From a filamentous cyanobacterium CCT1 (lineage in GTDB: Bacteria > Cyanobacteriota > Cyanobacteriia > Phormidesmidales > Phormidesmidaceae), in contig PYER01000005.1 of assembly GCA_003017855.1 (NCBI GenBank), positions 1 to 64,000 on the forward strand: a DNA stretch of 64,000 nucleotides, written 5' to 3'. Position 1 is the first letter of the stretch. Each line of letters starts with the position of its first letter. Positions 52,139 through 61,333 of this stretch are shown in pieces. A model generated the notes under the pieces. That model was not told the DNA's origin, searched no databases, and saw only the letters and a program-made list of their open reading frames with translations. The translations under genes were made by a program, and so were the position numbers.

Positions 52139-53347
52139 TTGCCCGCTGATGTGGCTGCTCCGTTTCCCTGGTTGAGTGCTGTGGCGGTGGTTCTCTTAGT
52201 TGTGCAGGTGCCAATGGTGGCGGTCCTGCTGTCGCGCCTGTTACAAGGCCCTTTTCGCCGCCCGCCCCTGGCTCCAGAACCCCCCACCCTTGAGCAGCTC
52301 GGTAGTGTATCCGTAGTTGTGCCCACCCTCAACGAGGCCCACCGTCTGCGCCCCTGCCTAGAGGGACTCACTCGCCAGAGCTACGAGCTGCGCGAGGTGC
52401 TAGTGGTCGATAGCCGCTCTACCGATGGCACTCAGGCGGTAGTCGAGGCCTACCAGGCTGATGACCCGCGCCTGCGGTTACTGGAAGATGACCCGCTGCC
52501 CCCGGGCTGGGTCGGTCGTCCCTGGGCCTTAGACTACGGCTTTCGCCACACCGCCGCCGCTAGCACCTGGGTTCTGGGCATTGACGCCGATACTCAGCCT
52601 CAGCCCGGCCTGGTAGCCGCCCTTGCCAATGCGATGGAAACCGAAGGCTATGACCTGGTGTCGCTGGCGCCTCGATTTATTCTCAAGTATCCCGGCGAAT
52701 TTTGGCTGCAGCCGGCTCTACTGATGACGCTCGTCTACCGTTTTGGCCCAGCTGGCAGCCCCAGCGGGGCGCCCCAGCGGGTGATGGCTAATGGTCAGTG
52801 CTTTATGGTGCGGCGATCGCTGCTCGAGCAGCTCAATGGGTACCAGTCGGCCTCAAAATCATTTTGTGACGACGTGACCCTGGCCCGTTGTGCCGCTGCC
52901 CAGGGCGCCAAAGTCGGGTTTTGGGATGGTAGTCGCCTACTCAAGGTGCGCATGTATGAGGGCATGGCCGAAACCTGGCGCGAGTGGGGCCGCTCCCTCG
53001 ATCTAAAGGATGCGGCATCCGCGGCTCAAGTGTGGTGGGACTTAGCCTTTTTAGCCCTGGTGCAGGGGCTACCCTGGGTACTGGTGCCGGGGCTGTGGCT
53101 GGTGCAGCAGGGAAGCCCAGCGATCTGGTCGGGGCCATTGCTGCTGCTGTGGGCTATCAACCTGGGCCTGCTGGTCATGCGAGTCGGCATGCAGGCCGCG
53201 GTTGCCTCGGCCTACGACCTGCGCGGGGCACCGGGAGCCTGGGCCTTTTGGCTGTCGCCCCTGGCTGACCCAGTGGCAGTCTTGCGGATTGGTCTGTCTT
53301 CGCTGCGGCGGCCCACCCAGTGGCGAGGGCGACAGTATTCGACCTAG
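52139..53347 (+). CDS. cruG: Carotenoid 2'-O-glycosyltransferase CruG
   Basis: 402 residues from a TTG at 52139. N-terminal helix (VAVVLLVVQVPMVAVLLSRL), then a GT2 fold with VSVVVPTLNEAHRLRPCLEG, VLVVDSRSTDGT, GIDADTQPQPG and FCDDVTLARCAAAQG, and two or three C-terminal helices. It attaches the sugar (fucose, rhamnose or other) to 2'-hydroxymyxol. The cruF-cruG order is that found in other cyanobacteria. Its stop is 25 bp from the convergent CYTH gene. Confidence 0.93.
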   Translation: MPADVAAPFPWLSAVAVVLLVVQVPMVAVLLSRLLQGPFRRPPLAPEPPTLEQLGSVSVVVPTLNEAHRLRPCLEGLTRQSYELREVLVVDSRSTDGTQAVVEAYQADDPRLRLLEDDPLPPGWVGRPWALDYGFRHTAAASTWVLGIDADTQPQPGLVAALANAMETEGYDLVSLAPRFILKYPGEFWLQPALLMTLVYRFGPAGSPSGAPQRVMANGQCFMVRRSLLEQLNGYQSASKSFCDDVTLARCAAAQGAKVGFWDGSRLLKVRMYEGMAETWREWGRSLDLKDAASAAQVWWDLAFLALVQGLPWVLVPGLWLVQQGSPAIWSGPLLLLWAINLGLLVMRVGMQAAVASAYDLRGAPGAWAFWLSPLADPVAVLRIGLSSLRRPTQWRGRQYST

Positions 53348-53371
53348 AGAATACCAATCTGAGAATTCAGC

Positions 53372-53842
53372 TCAGGTACCCCAGGTGCTGTACGGATGAC
53401 GGGCCAGGTTGGAGTTTTGGTAGCGGGGGTCGTAGGTAACCTCTGCCCCCACCCACTCTGGGAGGTCTACGGCTTGGTCGGGGCTGGTCAGCTCTACCTC
53501 GGCCACAATTAGACCCCGATTGTCGCCCCAAAACTCGTCTATTTCCCAAACTACGTCGCCCAGGGGCAGGCGGTAGCGGGTTTTCTCAACTAAGGGAGGG
53601 GTGCAGAGAGTCTCTAGAATGACCTGAGCGTCTTCTACGGGGATGGGGTACTCAAATTCAGGGCGCACCAAGCCGACGGCGGGGCCTTTCAGGGTGAGAT
53701 AGGCGAGATCGCCCACCTGCCTCACTCTCACCGTGCGGGCATCCTGGGTGGGAATGTATCCCTGGCGCATGACCTCGCCTAGCGCGGCGCGACGCCAGCT
53801 GTCGCCTACCACCAAAAACTTCCGCTCAATCTCCTGGCCCAT
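53372..53842 (-). CDS. CYTH domain protein (triphosphate tunnel metalloenzyme)
   Basis: 156 residues, a single CYTH domain. The ExExK signature is E4-I-E6-R-K8 (GQEIERKFLV), with TVRVRQVGDLAYLTLKG, EFEYPIP, KTRYRLPLGDVVWEIDEFWGDNRGL and AEVEL forming the charged tunnel. It hydrolyses inorganic or organic triphosphates. It starts 16 bp after the sds stop on the same strand. Confidence 0.93.
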   Translation of the reverse strand: MGQEIERKFLVVGDSWRRAALGEVMRQGYIPTQDARTVRVRQVGDLAYLTLKGPAVGLVRPEFEYPIPVEDAQVILETLCTPPLVEKTRYRLPLGDVVWEIDEFWGDNRGLIVAEVELTSPDQAVDLPEWVGAEVTYDPRYQNSNLARHPYSTWGT

Positions 53843-53857
53843 GGGTTACAGCCTGCC

Positions 53858-54829
53858 CTAGGAAATGCGTCGCAGCACATAGCTGGTTAGATCTTGCAGC
53901 GCCTGGCGAGCGGCGGAGGGCGGCAGGTGCTCTAGACAGGCGGCGGCCTGACGTGCGTGGTGAGCCGCTAGATCGCGCGATCGACCAATACCGCTACTGC
54001 AGTGTACTAACTCGATCGCCTGATCAAAGTCAGCGGCCTCAGAAAACTCTCGCTCAATCAGGGTGGTCAGAAAGGGATGCTCCGCCATGGCGTAGAGCAC
54101 CGGCGCTGTCAAGTTGCCGCTCTTGAGGTCAGAGCAGGCGGGCTTGCCCAGGACCTCGTCAGAGCTAGTAAAGTCGAGAATGTCATCGACGATCTGAAAG
54201 GCCAAGCCCAGATGGCGTCCGTAGTCATAGAGCTGCTCAATCACCGCTTCGGGCATTTCGCTGAGCACTCCAGCCGCCTTAGCGCTGTTGGCCATTAAGG
54301 AAGCGGTTTTGAAATAGCTTTTGTCTAAATACGCATCAATCGAGAGACTGGTATCAAAGCGGTTTAGCCCCTGCTGAATTTCGCCCTCCGCCAGATCCAT
54401 GATTACCTGAGAGAGCAGCTTGACTACCCGCAGGTTGTCGAGGTTGGCCAGGTACCACGACGACTGAGCAAACAAGAAGTCTCCAGCCAGCACCGCAATG
54501 CGGTTGCCAAAGCTGCTGTGTACGGTCGGTACCCCCCGCCTCAGACTGGCCTCATCGACGACATCGTCATGGACCAGGCTGGCGGTGTGAATCATCTCGG
54601 TGATTTCGGCCAGGCGACGGTGCTTAGCCGTAATATCTTGCCCCGGCAGGGTGGCCTTAGACAACAGCAGCACGATGGCCGGGCGCAACCGCTTGCCTCC
54701 GGCCCCAAACAAGTGTTCTGCCGCCGCCGACAGAATGGGATGCCTCGTCCCAACTAACCCTTTTAGGTTTTGGGTCATTTGGTCAAGGTCGGACTCAACC
54801 GGCGCGAAAAGAGAAGTTACTGAAGTCAT
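53858..54829 (-). CDS. sds: Solanesyl (all-trans polyprenyl) diphosphate synthase
   Basis: 323 residues from the ATG at 54829 (MTSVTSLFAPVESDL), typical of cyanobacterial SDS. Aspartate-rich motifs: HDDVVDEASLRRG (first) and QIVDDILDFTSSDEV (second), with GGKRLRPAIVLLLSKA and the FKTASLMANSAKAAG helix. It makes the C45 side chain of plastoquinone. The next gene upstream on this strand is murI; sds and murI are often adjacent in cyanobacteria, but here 1142 bp lie between. Confidence 0.96.
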   Translation of the reverse strand: MTSVTSLFAPVESDLDQMTQNLKGLVGTRHPILSAAAEHLFGAGGKRLRPAIVLLLSKATLPGQDITAKHRRLAEITEMIHTASLVHDDVVDEASLRRGVPTVHSSFGNRIAVLAGDFLFAQSSWYLANLDNLRVVKLLSQVIMDLAEGEIQQGLNRFDTSLSIDAYLDKSYFKTASLMANSAKAAGVLSEMPEAVIEQLYDYGRHLGLAFQIVDDILDFTSSDEVLGKPACSDLKSGNLTAPVLYAMAEHPFLTTLIEREFSEAADFDQAIELVHCSSGIGRSRDLAAHHARQAAACLEHLPPSAARQALQDLTSYVLRRIS

Positions 54830-55420
54830 GGACCCCGGCAAGAGCGGTAAAGTTACGAATTTTTACATATTCTATCGTCATTCTAAGGCAAGCCCGGGGG
54901 GAGTATTGGCAAAAGCCAGAGCTTTTCTCGGGCTAAAGACCCTAAACTTGGCTCTGGTAGCGGTTTTGCTCTACGGCTAAAACCTTTGTGACGACAGCAT
55001 CATGGCGATTGGTGTCGCGATCGCAGCAGCGCGTGGAGAAGGCCGAGGTCAATCTTGAGGATGGCCTAAATTTATACCCGTTTGAGTTTCAAATTGGCCT
55101 CTCGGCTTGAGAATCACGTGATAGACTGAAATTAAGAATTTCTCAAGACAACAGGCAAGTTCTAGACGGCTACTTTAGCCCGGTTATTGTCTGTTTACTA
55201 CTTTGAGTTGATCTCGGTGCTGGGCGGTTTTCCGCCTGTTTTCTGAGCGCCAGGTCGTTTTTATACGGTTTAAGGGTGAGTTATCTCATCCCAAATAGTC
55301 GTCGGGCAAAATTCCTTCTTAGAGAAGGGGTGGGTTTGCGCATCCTTTTGGCTGCTACTAAACCCAGCTTGCCTACCTCCGTTGCCGGGCTTTATTGCTT
55401 ACTTACTACCTCTGTTGACC
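54830..55420. other. Gap between sds and small ORFs
   Basis: 591 bp. The sds promoter should lie at 54840-54900 on the minus strand. Beyond that I see AT/GC-mixed DNA without a recognised RNA, terminator or protein. A frame from 55276 overlaps the next ORF in another phase and has no family resemblance. Confidence 0.5.
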
Positions 55421-55540
55421 ATGACTTACGCTTCCTCATTATGGGTTATTCCGCTATTGGCGATCGTTTATTTACTGGTGGTCTATGGCGCGCTGCTGCT
55501 AGCGAAATACGCCAGTACCTCGCGCCGCACCGAAAGCTAA
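55421..55540 (+). CDS. Small single-pass membrane protein, 39 aa
   Basis: The ATG at 55421 opens 39 codons. The peptide has one long hydrophobic stretch, LWVIPLLAIVYLLVVYGALL (about 7-26), then LAKYASTSRRTES, a basic tail, the usual pattern of small photosynthetic or respiratory subunits. It is not one of those I can name (not PsaI/J/M, PsbK-type, PetG/L/N by sight). No clear Shine-Dalgarno. Size and hydrophobicity fit a real gene better than chance. Confidence 0.45.
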   Translation: MTYASSLWVIPLLAIVYLLVVYGALLLAKYASTSRRTES

Positions 55541-55592
55541 GCACCAAAGGCTAAACGGTGACGAGTATTCCATCCCTATAAACGTCTCCTTT

Positions 55593-55763
55593 GTGTCGGC
55601 AATTTTGTCCTGCTGGGCCTGCCGCTTCAGAACTTTGGAGCAGGTTGAGCTGGAACTCTTTAAGGCTACTTTGGAACATGCCGTTAATCGTGGCTGCAAT
55701 CCGGATTTCTTTGCTACTGCTACGCCCGGCTCACAAAGCAGGCTAGGGCTCTGTCAAGACTGA
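55593..55763 (+). CDS. Possible small protein, 56 aa
   Basis: A GTG at 55593 opens 56 codons, with RTLEQVELELFKATLEHAV reading as an amphipathic helix, then NRGCNPDFFATATPG. The frame is open further upstream without a start. No ribosome site or family is visible. A perfect 8-bp hairpin (55776-55798) follows 12 bp after the stop, as a terminator would. It may be a remnant of a larger gene. Confidence 0.25.
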   Translation: MSAILSCWACRFRTLEQVELELFKATLEHAVNRGCNPDFFATATPGSQSRLGLCQD

Positions 55764-55775
55764 AATTTAGTGAAG

Positions 55776-55798
55776 AAGGCTATTCTTGGGATAGCCTT
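55776..55798 (+). terminator. Terminator-like hairpin
   Basis: AAGGCTAT (55776-55783) and ATAGCCTT (55791-55798) are exact inverse repeats with a 7-nt loop. No long T run follows, so the call is tentative. Confidence 0.45.
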
Positions 55799-55840
55799 TC
55801 CTATGGTGCACTACTGCGCGTATAGCCCTCTGGGCATGAC

Positions 55841-55872
55841 TGACGCTAGGGCAGAGCTTTGCCTTAGCGTCA
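55841..55872. terminator. Hairpin downstream of murI
   Basis: TGACGCTAGGGC (55841-55852) pairs with GCCTTAGCGTCA (55861-55872) with one mismatch and an 8-nt loop. It is about 100 bp beyond the murI stop on the minus strand and may stop transcripts from either side. Confidence 0.5.
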
Positions 55873-55971
55873 TGAACCCTGCAGCACCCTAATTTTTAGC
55901 GTTGATGCTGTACTAGGGACTGTAACCAAGTGAAGCCTGGGCCATCGTCGGCATTCACCTGATAAAGTTCC

Positions 55972-56817
55972 CTAGCCCTGGGGCTGAACAGCTAGCTCCG
56001 GTAGGCGAACTTGGCTGACTTTGGGCTGATGACCGAGCCACTGTACGGCAAGTCGTTTAAAGTCGACCGCTGACCCGCTGACGTAAAACTCTGTAGACCA
56101 GGCTGGAACACTGCTGCGCAGTCCGAGAGCATCGAGTTCTTGAGCGGCAGCGGCCACCATTGATACAGCCGGGTCAACGTACTGCATCGTGCTGGGCAAA
56201 ATTGACGTCAGCACCGGAGCCAGGTGGGGGTAGTGGGTGCAGCCGTACACTAGCGTGTCGATGTTGGCCGCCATCAGCGATCGCAGGTAGGTGGCAGCAA
56301 TTTGCTGAGCCTGGGGCGTATTGATCTGGTTTTGCTCAACCAGGGGCACAAACTTGGGGCAGCCAACCTCCCACACCTGGCAGGTCGGTGAAATTTCTTG
56401 GATGGCGTTGGTGTAGGCCTGGCTGTTGACGGTTGCCTGGGTGGCAATCACCCCAATACGTTTGCCTCTGAGAGCCGCCGCCTGCGCTCCGGGCCGAATT
56501 AGCCCCAGTACCGGAAACGGAAACTCGCTCTGCACCTGGTCGAGGGCCAAAGCCGAACTGGTGTTGCAGGCCATCATCACCATCTTGACGCCCTGCTCAG
56601 CCATCCAGGTCAAAATTTGGCGCACAAAGTAAAGGATCTCTTCGGGCGATCGCGATCCGTAAGGCAGCCGCGCCGTGTCGCCAAAGTACAGCACCGATTC
56701 ATTGGGAAGCTGTCTATAGATTTCGCGCAACACCGTCAGGCCGCCTACCCCACTGTCAAAAATGCCGATAGGAGCGGGTCTCGTGGTCAGCAGACGGTGG
56801 TTTAGCCCGTAGTTCAT
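55972..56817 (-). CDS. murI: Glutamate racemase
   Basis: 281 residues. It makes D-glutamate for peptidoglycan. GIFDSGVGGLTVLREI carries the conserved Asp near residue 21, LYFGDTARLPYGSRSPEE follows, and the two catalytic Cys are in MMACNTSSALAL (C84) and VYGCTHYPHLAPVL (about 196). The length is normal. ATG at 56817; an initial Met in the range 1-15 is uncertain because GIFDSG begins at 18. It is on the same strand as sds but separated by over 1 kb. Confidence 0.96.
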   Translation of the reverse strand: MNYGLNHRLLTTRPAPIGIFDSGVGGLTVLREIYRQLPNESVLYFGDTARLPYGSRSPEEILYFVRQILTWMAEQGVKMVMMACNTSSALALDQVQSEFPFPVLGLIRPGAQAAALRGKRIGVIATQATVNSQAYTNAIQEISPTCQVWEVGCPKFVPLVEQNQINTPQAQQIAATYLRSLMAANIDTLVYGCTHYPHLAPVLTSILPSTMQYVDPAVSMVAAAAQELDALGLRSSVPAWSTEFYVSGSAVDFKRLAVQWLGHQPKVSQVRLPELAVQPQG

Positions 56818-57436
56818 GGGTACTTATGTCTATATGATGAAAAAATAATCTCACTGAGTCTACCGGGTTTGGGCGACTTTCGGGCGAGTTTTGGGCTGGG
56901 ATTTTGGCACAAGTTTTGGGGCGTATGACCGCGAGCGCCAGCCTCCGACAAAACGTGCTGATGCACAACGCGTCGATACCCGCAGACCAAGCCTGGCAGA
57001 AGGCCAGAGTAAGCCTATAGCGGTTTGTAGTATGGCGTCGCCCCTGCCATAGAGCTGCCATATCGCCGACACACCCCTGTTATATAGTCCCGGTAATTTG
57101 ATATTGAGGGAGTTTACCTAAACTACCCAGGCTGATTGTTTAGGGGTGCGATCGCTGAGTCAGTCGCTCAGGTTCGGTTTTCCCAGGGGGGAAGCCCCAT
57201 TGGGTCAAGCGGTTAGATTTGGCATCATCATCTATATAGACAAAAGTTCTGCCCGATGTGGCCGCTCGAGTCTGATGATTCTGGAACTGACACATCTGAT
57301 GCAGACCGTTGTGCAGGAGCTAGTTACTCTGAACCATGGAAACAAAGGCGAGTCCCTAGCCGTCAAACAGGAAACTACAACTTGTAACACTTTACGCAAC
57401 TCGAAAGTTGTTATATTCTGAAGGAGTAAACTCATA
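56818..57436. other. Long intergenic region upstream of murI
   Basis: 619 bp. The murI promoter is at its left end. At the right end are a CAACT/AGTTG hairpin with CGAA loop (57398-57411 region), TATATT (57412-57417) and AAGGAG (57421-57426), which look like expression signals for the small ORF at 57437. A frame at 57146-57421 has no protein-like composition and was not called. Confidence 0.5.
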
Positions 57437-57544
57437 ATGCCTTCGAGTTTGAGCCTAGGGGTTGACCTCAGCGCTTTGCTCAACGTGCTTTTTATGACTC
57501 GGGCTGTTGGCCTCAGCGCTGGTGCTCTTAGCTGCTTCTCCTAG
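57437..57544 (+). CDS. Hydrophobic small ORF, 35 aa, with strong ribosome site
   Basis: ATG at 57437, ten bases after a good AAGGAG, and TATATT about 20 bases before that. The peptide MPSSLSLGVDLSALLNVLFM continues with TRAVGLSAGALSCFS; moderately hydrophobic, with GVDLSALL and AVGLSAGAL as weak repeats. No family known. The signals make translation plausible; it could be a leader peptide or small membrane protein. Confidence 0.4.
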   Translation: MPSSLSLGVDLSALLNVLFMTRAVGLSAGALSCFS

Positions 57545-57868
57545 AGTCATTGCTCGCTCAGTTGCTTCACCTCGGTAGAGATGCGTTGCAAGTGATTAAT
57601 TTAATCCTGATCTTTAAGGGTCAGCTCAGGAAATTATAGGACGCTGGTTTTAGATGAGTTGGGCACAGATGAGAGATGCAGGGTGCCCGCTCTCGGTTTC
57701 ATCCACCGTTAGCAGATTAGCTCAGTGCTGCGGAGTCGGCCATTCTTTGGGTTTCAGGTATTGAGAACGAGTTCTGTTGGGTCACCATTGCTTCAATTTT
57801 TTGACTTTCAGGTTTCTAGGGTTTCGGTTTCGGCGTATTCGCACTGTCAGTGGAGGAAAGGTTAATTC
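57545..57868. other. Leader region of the sigma factor gene
   Basis: 324 bp without a recognised gene. The last bases carry a strong GGAGGAAAGG ribosome site for the sigma factor. Promoter elements cannot be fixed by eye. Confidence 0.5.
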
Positions 57869-58852
57869 ATGGCTAAGACAAAGACACGCACAATAAAAAG
57901 TAAGCCCCTCTACAGTGCTGACGCTGTAAGAACCTACCTCCATGAGATTGGTCGGGTGCCCCTGCTGACCCACGAAGAAGAAATTATCTTCGGTAAGCAG
58001 GTGCAGTCCTACATGGCGCTGCTAGAGCAAAAGGAAAGCCTGACAGAGTCCTTAGACCACGAGCCCAGCCAGACTGAGTGGGCTGAGGCGGCTGGGCTGA
58101 GCGAAGAGCAGCTTGAGCAGATCGTCCGCCAGGGCGAGCGAGCCAAGCGCAAAATGATTGAGGCCAACCTGCGCCTGGTCGTTGCGATCGCCAAAAAGTA
58201 CCAGAAGCGCAACCTGGAGTTTCTCGATCTGATTCAGGAAGGCACCCTGGGTTTGGAGCGTGGTGTTGAGAAGTTTGACCCCACCAAGGGCTACAAGTTC
58301 TCAACCTATGCTTACTGGTGGATTCGCCAGGCGATTACACGCGCGATCGCCCAGCAGGCGCGCACCATTCGCCTGCCCATTCACATCACCGAAAAGCTCA
58401 ACAAGATCAAGCGGGTGCAGCGCGAGCTGTCTCAGCAGCTGGGCCGCAGCCCCAACGCCAACGAAATTGGTGAAGCCCTGGAGTTGGAGCCCAAGCAAAT
58501 TCGCGAGTTTTTGGTGCTGGCCCGGCAGCCCATTTCTCTGGATGTGCGCATCGGCGACAACCAGGATACCGAGCTGCAAGAGCTGCTTGAAGACGACGGT
58601 ATTTCGCCCGAAACTTTTACGGCTCAAGAGTCGCTCAAGCAGGATATTCGCAACCTGCTGTCTGAGCTTACCCCTCAGCAGAAGGAAGTGATTACCCTCC
58701 GCTACGGTCTCGAAGACGGCAACGAGCTGTCGCTGGCCAAGGTGGGCAACCGCATGAACATCAGCCGAGAACGGGTGCGCCAGCTTGAGCAGCAGGCCCT
58801 CAAGCACCTGCGCCGCCGCAAGGCCACTATGCACGGCTACATCGCTAGCTAA
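57869..58852 (+). CDS. Group 2 RNA polymerase sigma factor (RpoD/SigA family)
   Basis: 327 residues. Region 1.2 ([20 protein letters not shown]), a short non-conserved region, regions 2.1-2.4 ([38 protein letters not shown]... [12 protein letters not shown]), region 3 ([20 protein letters not shown]) and region 4 ([38 protein letters not shown]) are all intact. The absence of the long region 1.1 and the length fit group 2 sigma factors (SigB-SigE) used in stress, light or carbon/nitrogen responses; which member is not certain. GGAGGAAAGG precedes the ATG. Confidence 0.95.
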   Translation: MAKTKTRTIKSKPLYSADAVRTYLHEIGRVPLLTHEEEIIFGKQVQSYMALLEQKESLTESLDHEPSQTEWAEAAGLSEEQLEQIVRQGERAKRKMIEANLRLVVAIAKKYQKRNLEFLDLIQEGTLGLERGVEKFDPTKGYKFSTYAYWWIRQAITRAIAQQARTIRLPIHITEKLNKIKRVQRELSQQLGRSPNANEIGEALELEPKQIREFLVLARQPISLDVRIGDNQDTELQELLEDDGISPETFTAQESLKQDIRNLLSELTPQQKEVITLRYGLEDGNELSLAKVGNRMNISRERVRQLEQQALKHLRRRKATMHGYIAS

Positions 58853-58906
58853 CCGGCTGCGGCTATGTTTGCCCCTCAGCTACGGACGCTCCATGTCCAG
58901 CGCTGG

Positions 58907-58924
58907 GGGGCATTTTTATGCCCC
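58907..58924. terminator. Hairpin downstream of sigma factor gene
   Basis: GGGGCAT (58907-58913) pairs with ATGCCCC (58918-58924) over a TTTT loop, 55 bp after the stop. There is no T run on the 3' side, so the function is tentative. Confidence 0.5.
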
Positions 58925-58980
58925 TGGCTACTGCCATTGCATCTCATACTAAATCCTGCTTAGATACCCCCAATACCTCT

Positions 58981-58999
58981 GGGCGAATGCCATTCGCCC
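58981..58999. repeat. Short palindromic repeat
   Basis: GGGCGAATG C CATTCGCCC is a perfect inverse repeat around one base, followed by CTACAGG. This is a common cyanobacterial intergenic repeat type (GTAGGGGCGAATG family). Confidence 0.65.
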
Positions 59000-59238
59000 C
59001 TACAGGTTGGCCTTTTGGGAATCGGGGGTTTGTGATTCGGATTTGGTATCACACGGAGACAGCTAGAACGCCAGTTCCGTATTCGCTGCCCCTTTAAGGC
59101 TCTGCATTGGAATGCTTGGCGGCTTTGTCTTGTAATATGAGCGGCAGATCCGCAAATCTGGGGTGCCCAGACGGAGCTGGGGCACCAGAATAGGACTGTC
59201 GTTTCGATACTGTACCGTTGCTCTAAACAGGTGCTTAC

Positions 59239-60990
59239 TTAGGCGATTTGACCAACGCTGTAAAGCCAGGTTTCGGCCTGGGTTTGGTTTCGGCCTGAGT
59301 GCTTGGCGCGGTAGAGAGCCTGATCAGCTTTGCTAATCAGATCATTAATGTGGGGCAGCGATGCTAGGGCGTTTGTGTCTGAGTTAGCGGGCCAGCACGA
59401 CATCCCCACACTGGCGGTAATGGAGAGCGGGTCGCTGCCGCTGTCGAAGGGGGTGGCCGCAATCACCTGGCGCAGCCGTTCAGCCCCGCTCCAGGCTTGG
59501 GCCTGGTCGGTCTCGGGCATCATGAGAATAAATTCTTCGCCGCCGTAGCGGGCTAAAATGTCGCTCTGGCGCAGGTTGGATTTAATCCGCAGGGCAATGT
59601 CGCGCAGCACAGCATCGCCCGCCAAGTGGCCGTAGGTGTCGTTAATGACCTTGAAATGGTCAATGTCAATCATGAGCAGGGTGACTGGACGATTGAAGCG
59701 GGCCGATCGCGCCAGTTCCTGGCTGGCTAGCTCAATGAAGTGGCGGCGGTTGTAGACGTGGGTGAGCGAATCGCGCATGGCTAACTCCTCCAGGGCGGTT
59801 TGGGCAGCTTTAATTTCGGTAATGTCTTCGACGGCTCCCTCGTAGTACTGAATGGTGCCGGTGGCATCGGCGATCGCCCTGGCCACCACCCGCACCCACA
59901 GGTTGCGTCCATCCGATCGCAGTAGATTTAGCTCGCAGTCCTTCAGGGTGCCCGCCTGCCCCAGGTAGTCTCGCCAGAGCATGGGCTGAGCCCGATCGGT
60001 TACCGGGCTGCTGGGCTGAATAGGGCTAGCCTGCAAAAGATCTGCGATCGTGTCAAAGCCAAAGATGCTCAGCAACGCCGGGTTGCCATCGAGAGGCCGC
60101 CCCTCGACGCTGAAGCGGCACAGCCCAATCGGGACGTGGTGAATCAGGCTGCGGTAGCGAGATTCTGAGGCTTTAAGCTGGTCAGCCACCTGGCGGGCGG
60201 CGGTAATGTCGTGCAGAAAGGTGACCAGGGCCGGGTGATTGCGAATGTCTACGGAAATGACGTAGATTTCGACCGCCATGATTTCGCCTGTCCGACCCAA
60301 AAGCTGCCCCTCCTCGGGGCCAGAAAATGTCTGGCCCCGGGCGCTTAGATCGTGTTCTGGAGCCAGTGTGACCAGATCGGCAAGGCTCAACGTTTTGAGA
60401 TCCTGGCTGCTGTAGCCGATCCACTGCATTAGACGCGGGTTGCCGTAGACCAGCCGGTTGTCTTGAAAAACAGCCACCCCCACGTTGGCCTGCTCTACGA
60501 TCGATTGAAACAGCAGCAGCGCTGTATCACGGCCCTGCTCCAGCGGATGCGGATAGCTCTGGACAGGCCTGACCGTCGAACCGCCTGCATCGCCAGCGGC
60601 TGAACCAAGGGGTGAGAGAGGTGAATCTAGGCTGTCTCGCAGGCTTTCAGCAGATTCTAGGTGGTGTAGAGCCAGTTCAAAACAGCCCGTCGATTTGTAG
60701 GTTTGAGCTAGCTGGCGATGGCACTCGTAGAGGTCGTTAAGACTGTGCTGCTCCAGGGCAATGGCGATCGCCTGCTGAATGGACGCCACCGACAGCGACG
60801 GTTGCCCCTGCTCCAGGTGGGCGTATCCTAATCGCTGTAGGGCCAGCACCTGGGCCGCAGGATGACAGCTTTGCTGGGCTAAGCGCAGGGCTTGCTCGAA
60901 GGCGGCCAGGGCCTGGGCATAGTTGCCCCGGGCTAAAAAGTCTTCGCCGCTGCTCAGCCAGTTAGCGACTTGGAGGGGAAGTGGAGGCAT
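59239..60990 (-). CDS. Diguanylate cyclase with TPR-like and two PAS domains
   Basis: 583 residues, soluble. Residues about 10-120 are TPR-like helices (GNYAQALAAFEQALRLAQQS, LQRLGYAHLEQGQPSLSVASI). A PAS domain (about 160-275, ANVGVAVFQDNRLVYGNPRL), a second PAS with PAC (about 280-405), then GGDEF from about 415 with DSLTHVYNRRHFIELA, DIDHFKVINDTYGHLAGD and the active site RYGGEEF. The PAS-to-GGDEF junction is usual. It makes cyclic di-GMP in response to a signal sensed by PAS. An RxxD inhibitory site is not obvious. It is convergent with the sigma gene. Confidence 0.94.
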   Translation of the reverse strand: MPPLPLQVANWLSSGEDFLARGNYAQALAAFEQALRLAQQSCHPAAQVLALQRLGYAHLEQGQPSLSVASIQQAIAIALEQHSLNDLYECHRQLAQTYKSTGCFELALHHLESAESLRDSLDSPLSPLGSAAGDAGGSTVRPVQSYPHPLEQGRDTALLLFQSIVEQANVGVAVFQDNRLVYGNPRLMQWIGYSSQDLKTLSLADLVTLAPEHDLSARGQTFSGPEEGQLLGRTGEIMAVEIYVISVDIRNHPALVTFLHDITAARQVADQLKASESRYRSLIHHVPIGLCRFSVEGRPLDGNPALLSIFGFDTIADLLQASPIQPSSPVTDRAQPMLWRDYLGQAGTLKDCELNLLRSDGRNLWVRVVARAIADATGTIQYYEGAVEDITEIKAAQTALEELAMRDSLTHVYNRRHFIELASQELARSARFNRPVTLLMIDIDHFKVINDTYGHLAGDAVLRDIALRIKSNLRQSDILARYGGEEFILMMPETDQAQAWSGAERLRQVIAATPFDSGSDPLSITASVGMSCWPANSDTNALASLPHINDLISKADQALYRAKHSGRNQTQAETWLYSVGQIA

Positions 60991-61057
60991 AGATGGGCGG
61001 ATCGTGGGAGGAGGGGCAGGGGCTAACTACAGGTCTGAACCGAGCGGGTAATGCTGC

Positions 61058-61333
61058 TTAAAATTCACCCGTAACGCGCTTCTCAAACTCCTGGCGGACC
61101 GACTCTGCAATGGCGATCGCCTCAGGGTAGATATCGGCGTGAGATTCTTTGAGCCAGGCAATCAGACGGCTAAACTGAGCATTGCGCAGCTCGAGGTCGG
61201 CTTGAAAAATGGAGGCGGTCGCCATGTGCTGAGCATAGGTAGGCGGGTGACCTTGCCGTACAAACTGGGCCGTCAACGCCACGAGGGCTTCCTTGCGAAC
61301 ATCGGGCTGGCCTGAGGCCATCGGAAATTCCAT
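61058..61333 (-). CDS. Small hypothetical protein
   Basis: 91 residues, or 87 from the second Met (MASGQPDVRKEALV). Soluble, predicted all-helical: VRKEALVALTAQFVRQG, HMATASIFQADLELRNAQFSRLIAW and YPEAIAIAESVRQEFEKRV. It lies 67 bp upstream of the diguanylate cyclase on the same strand and may be cotranscribed. No family was recognised. Confidence 0.6.
   Translation of the reverse strand: MEFPMASGQPDVRKEALVALTAQFVRQGHPPTYAQHMATASIFQADLELRNAQFSRLIAWLKESHADIYPEAIAIAESVRQEFEKRVTGEF

Larger units (their letters stand above)
58853..59238. other. Intergenic region with hairpin and repeat
   Basis: 386 bp between convergent genes. GGGGCAT/ATGCCCC (58907-58924) forms a stem with a TTTT loop and may end the sigma transcript. 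A palindromic repeat follows at 58981-58999. The rest shows no gene. Confidence 0.6.

Noticed and set aside
57146-57421. 91-codon frame upstream of the 35-residue ORF
   Set aside because: No ribosome site, mixed composition, no family resemblance.
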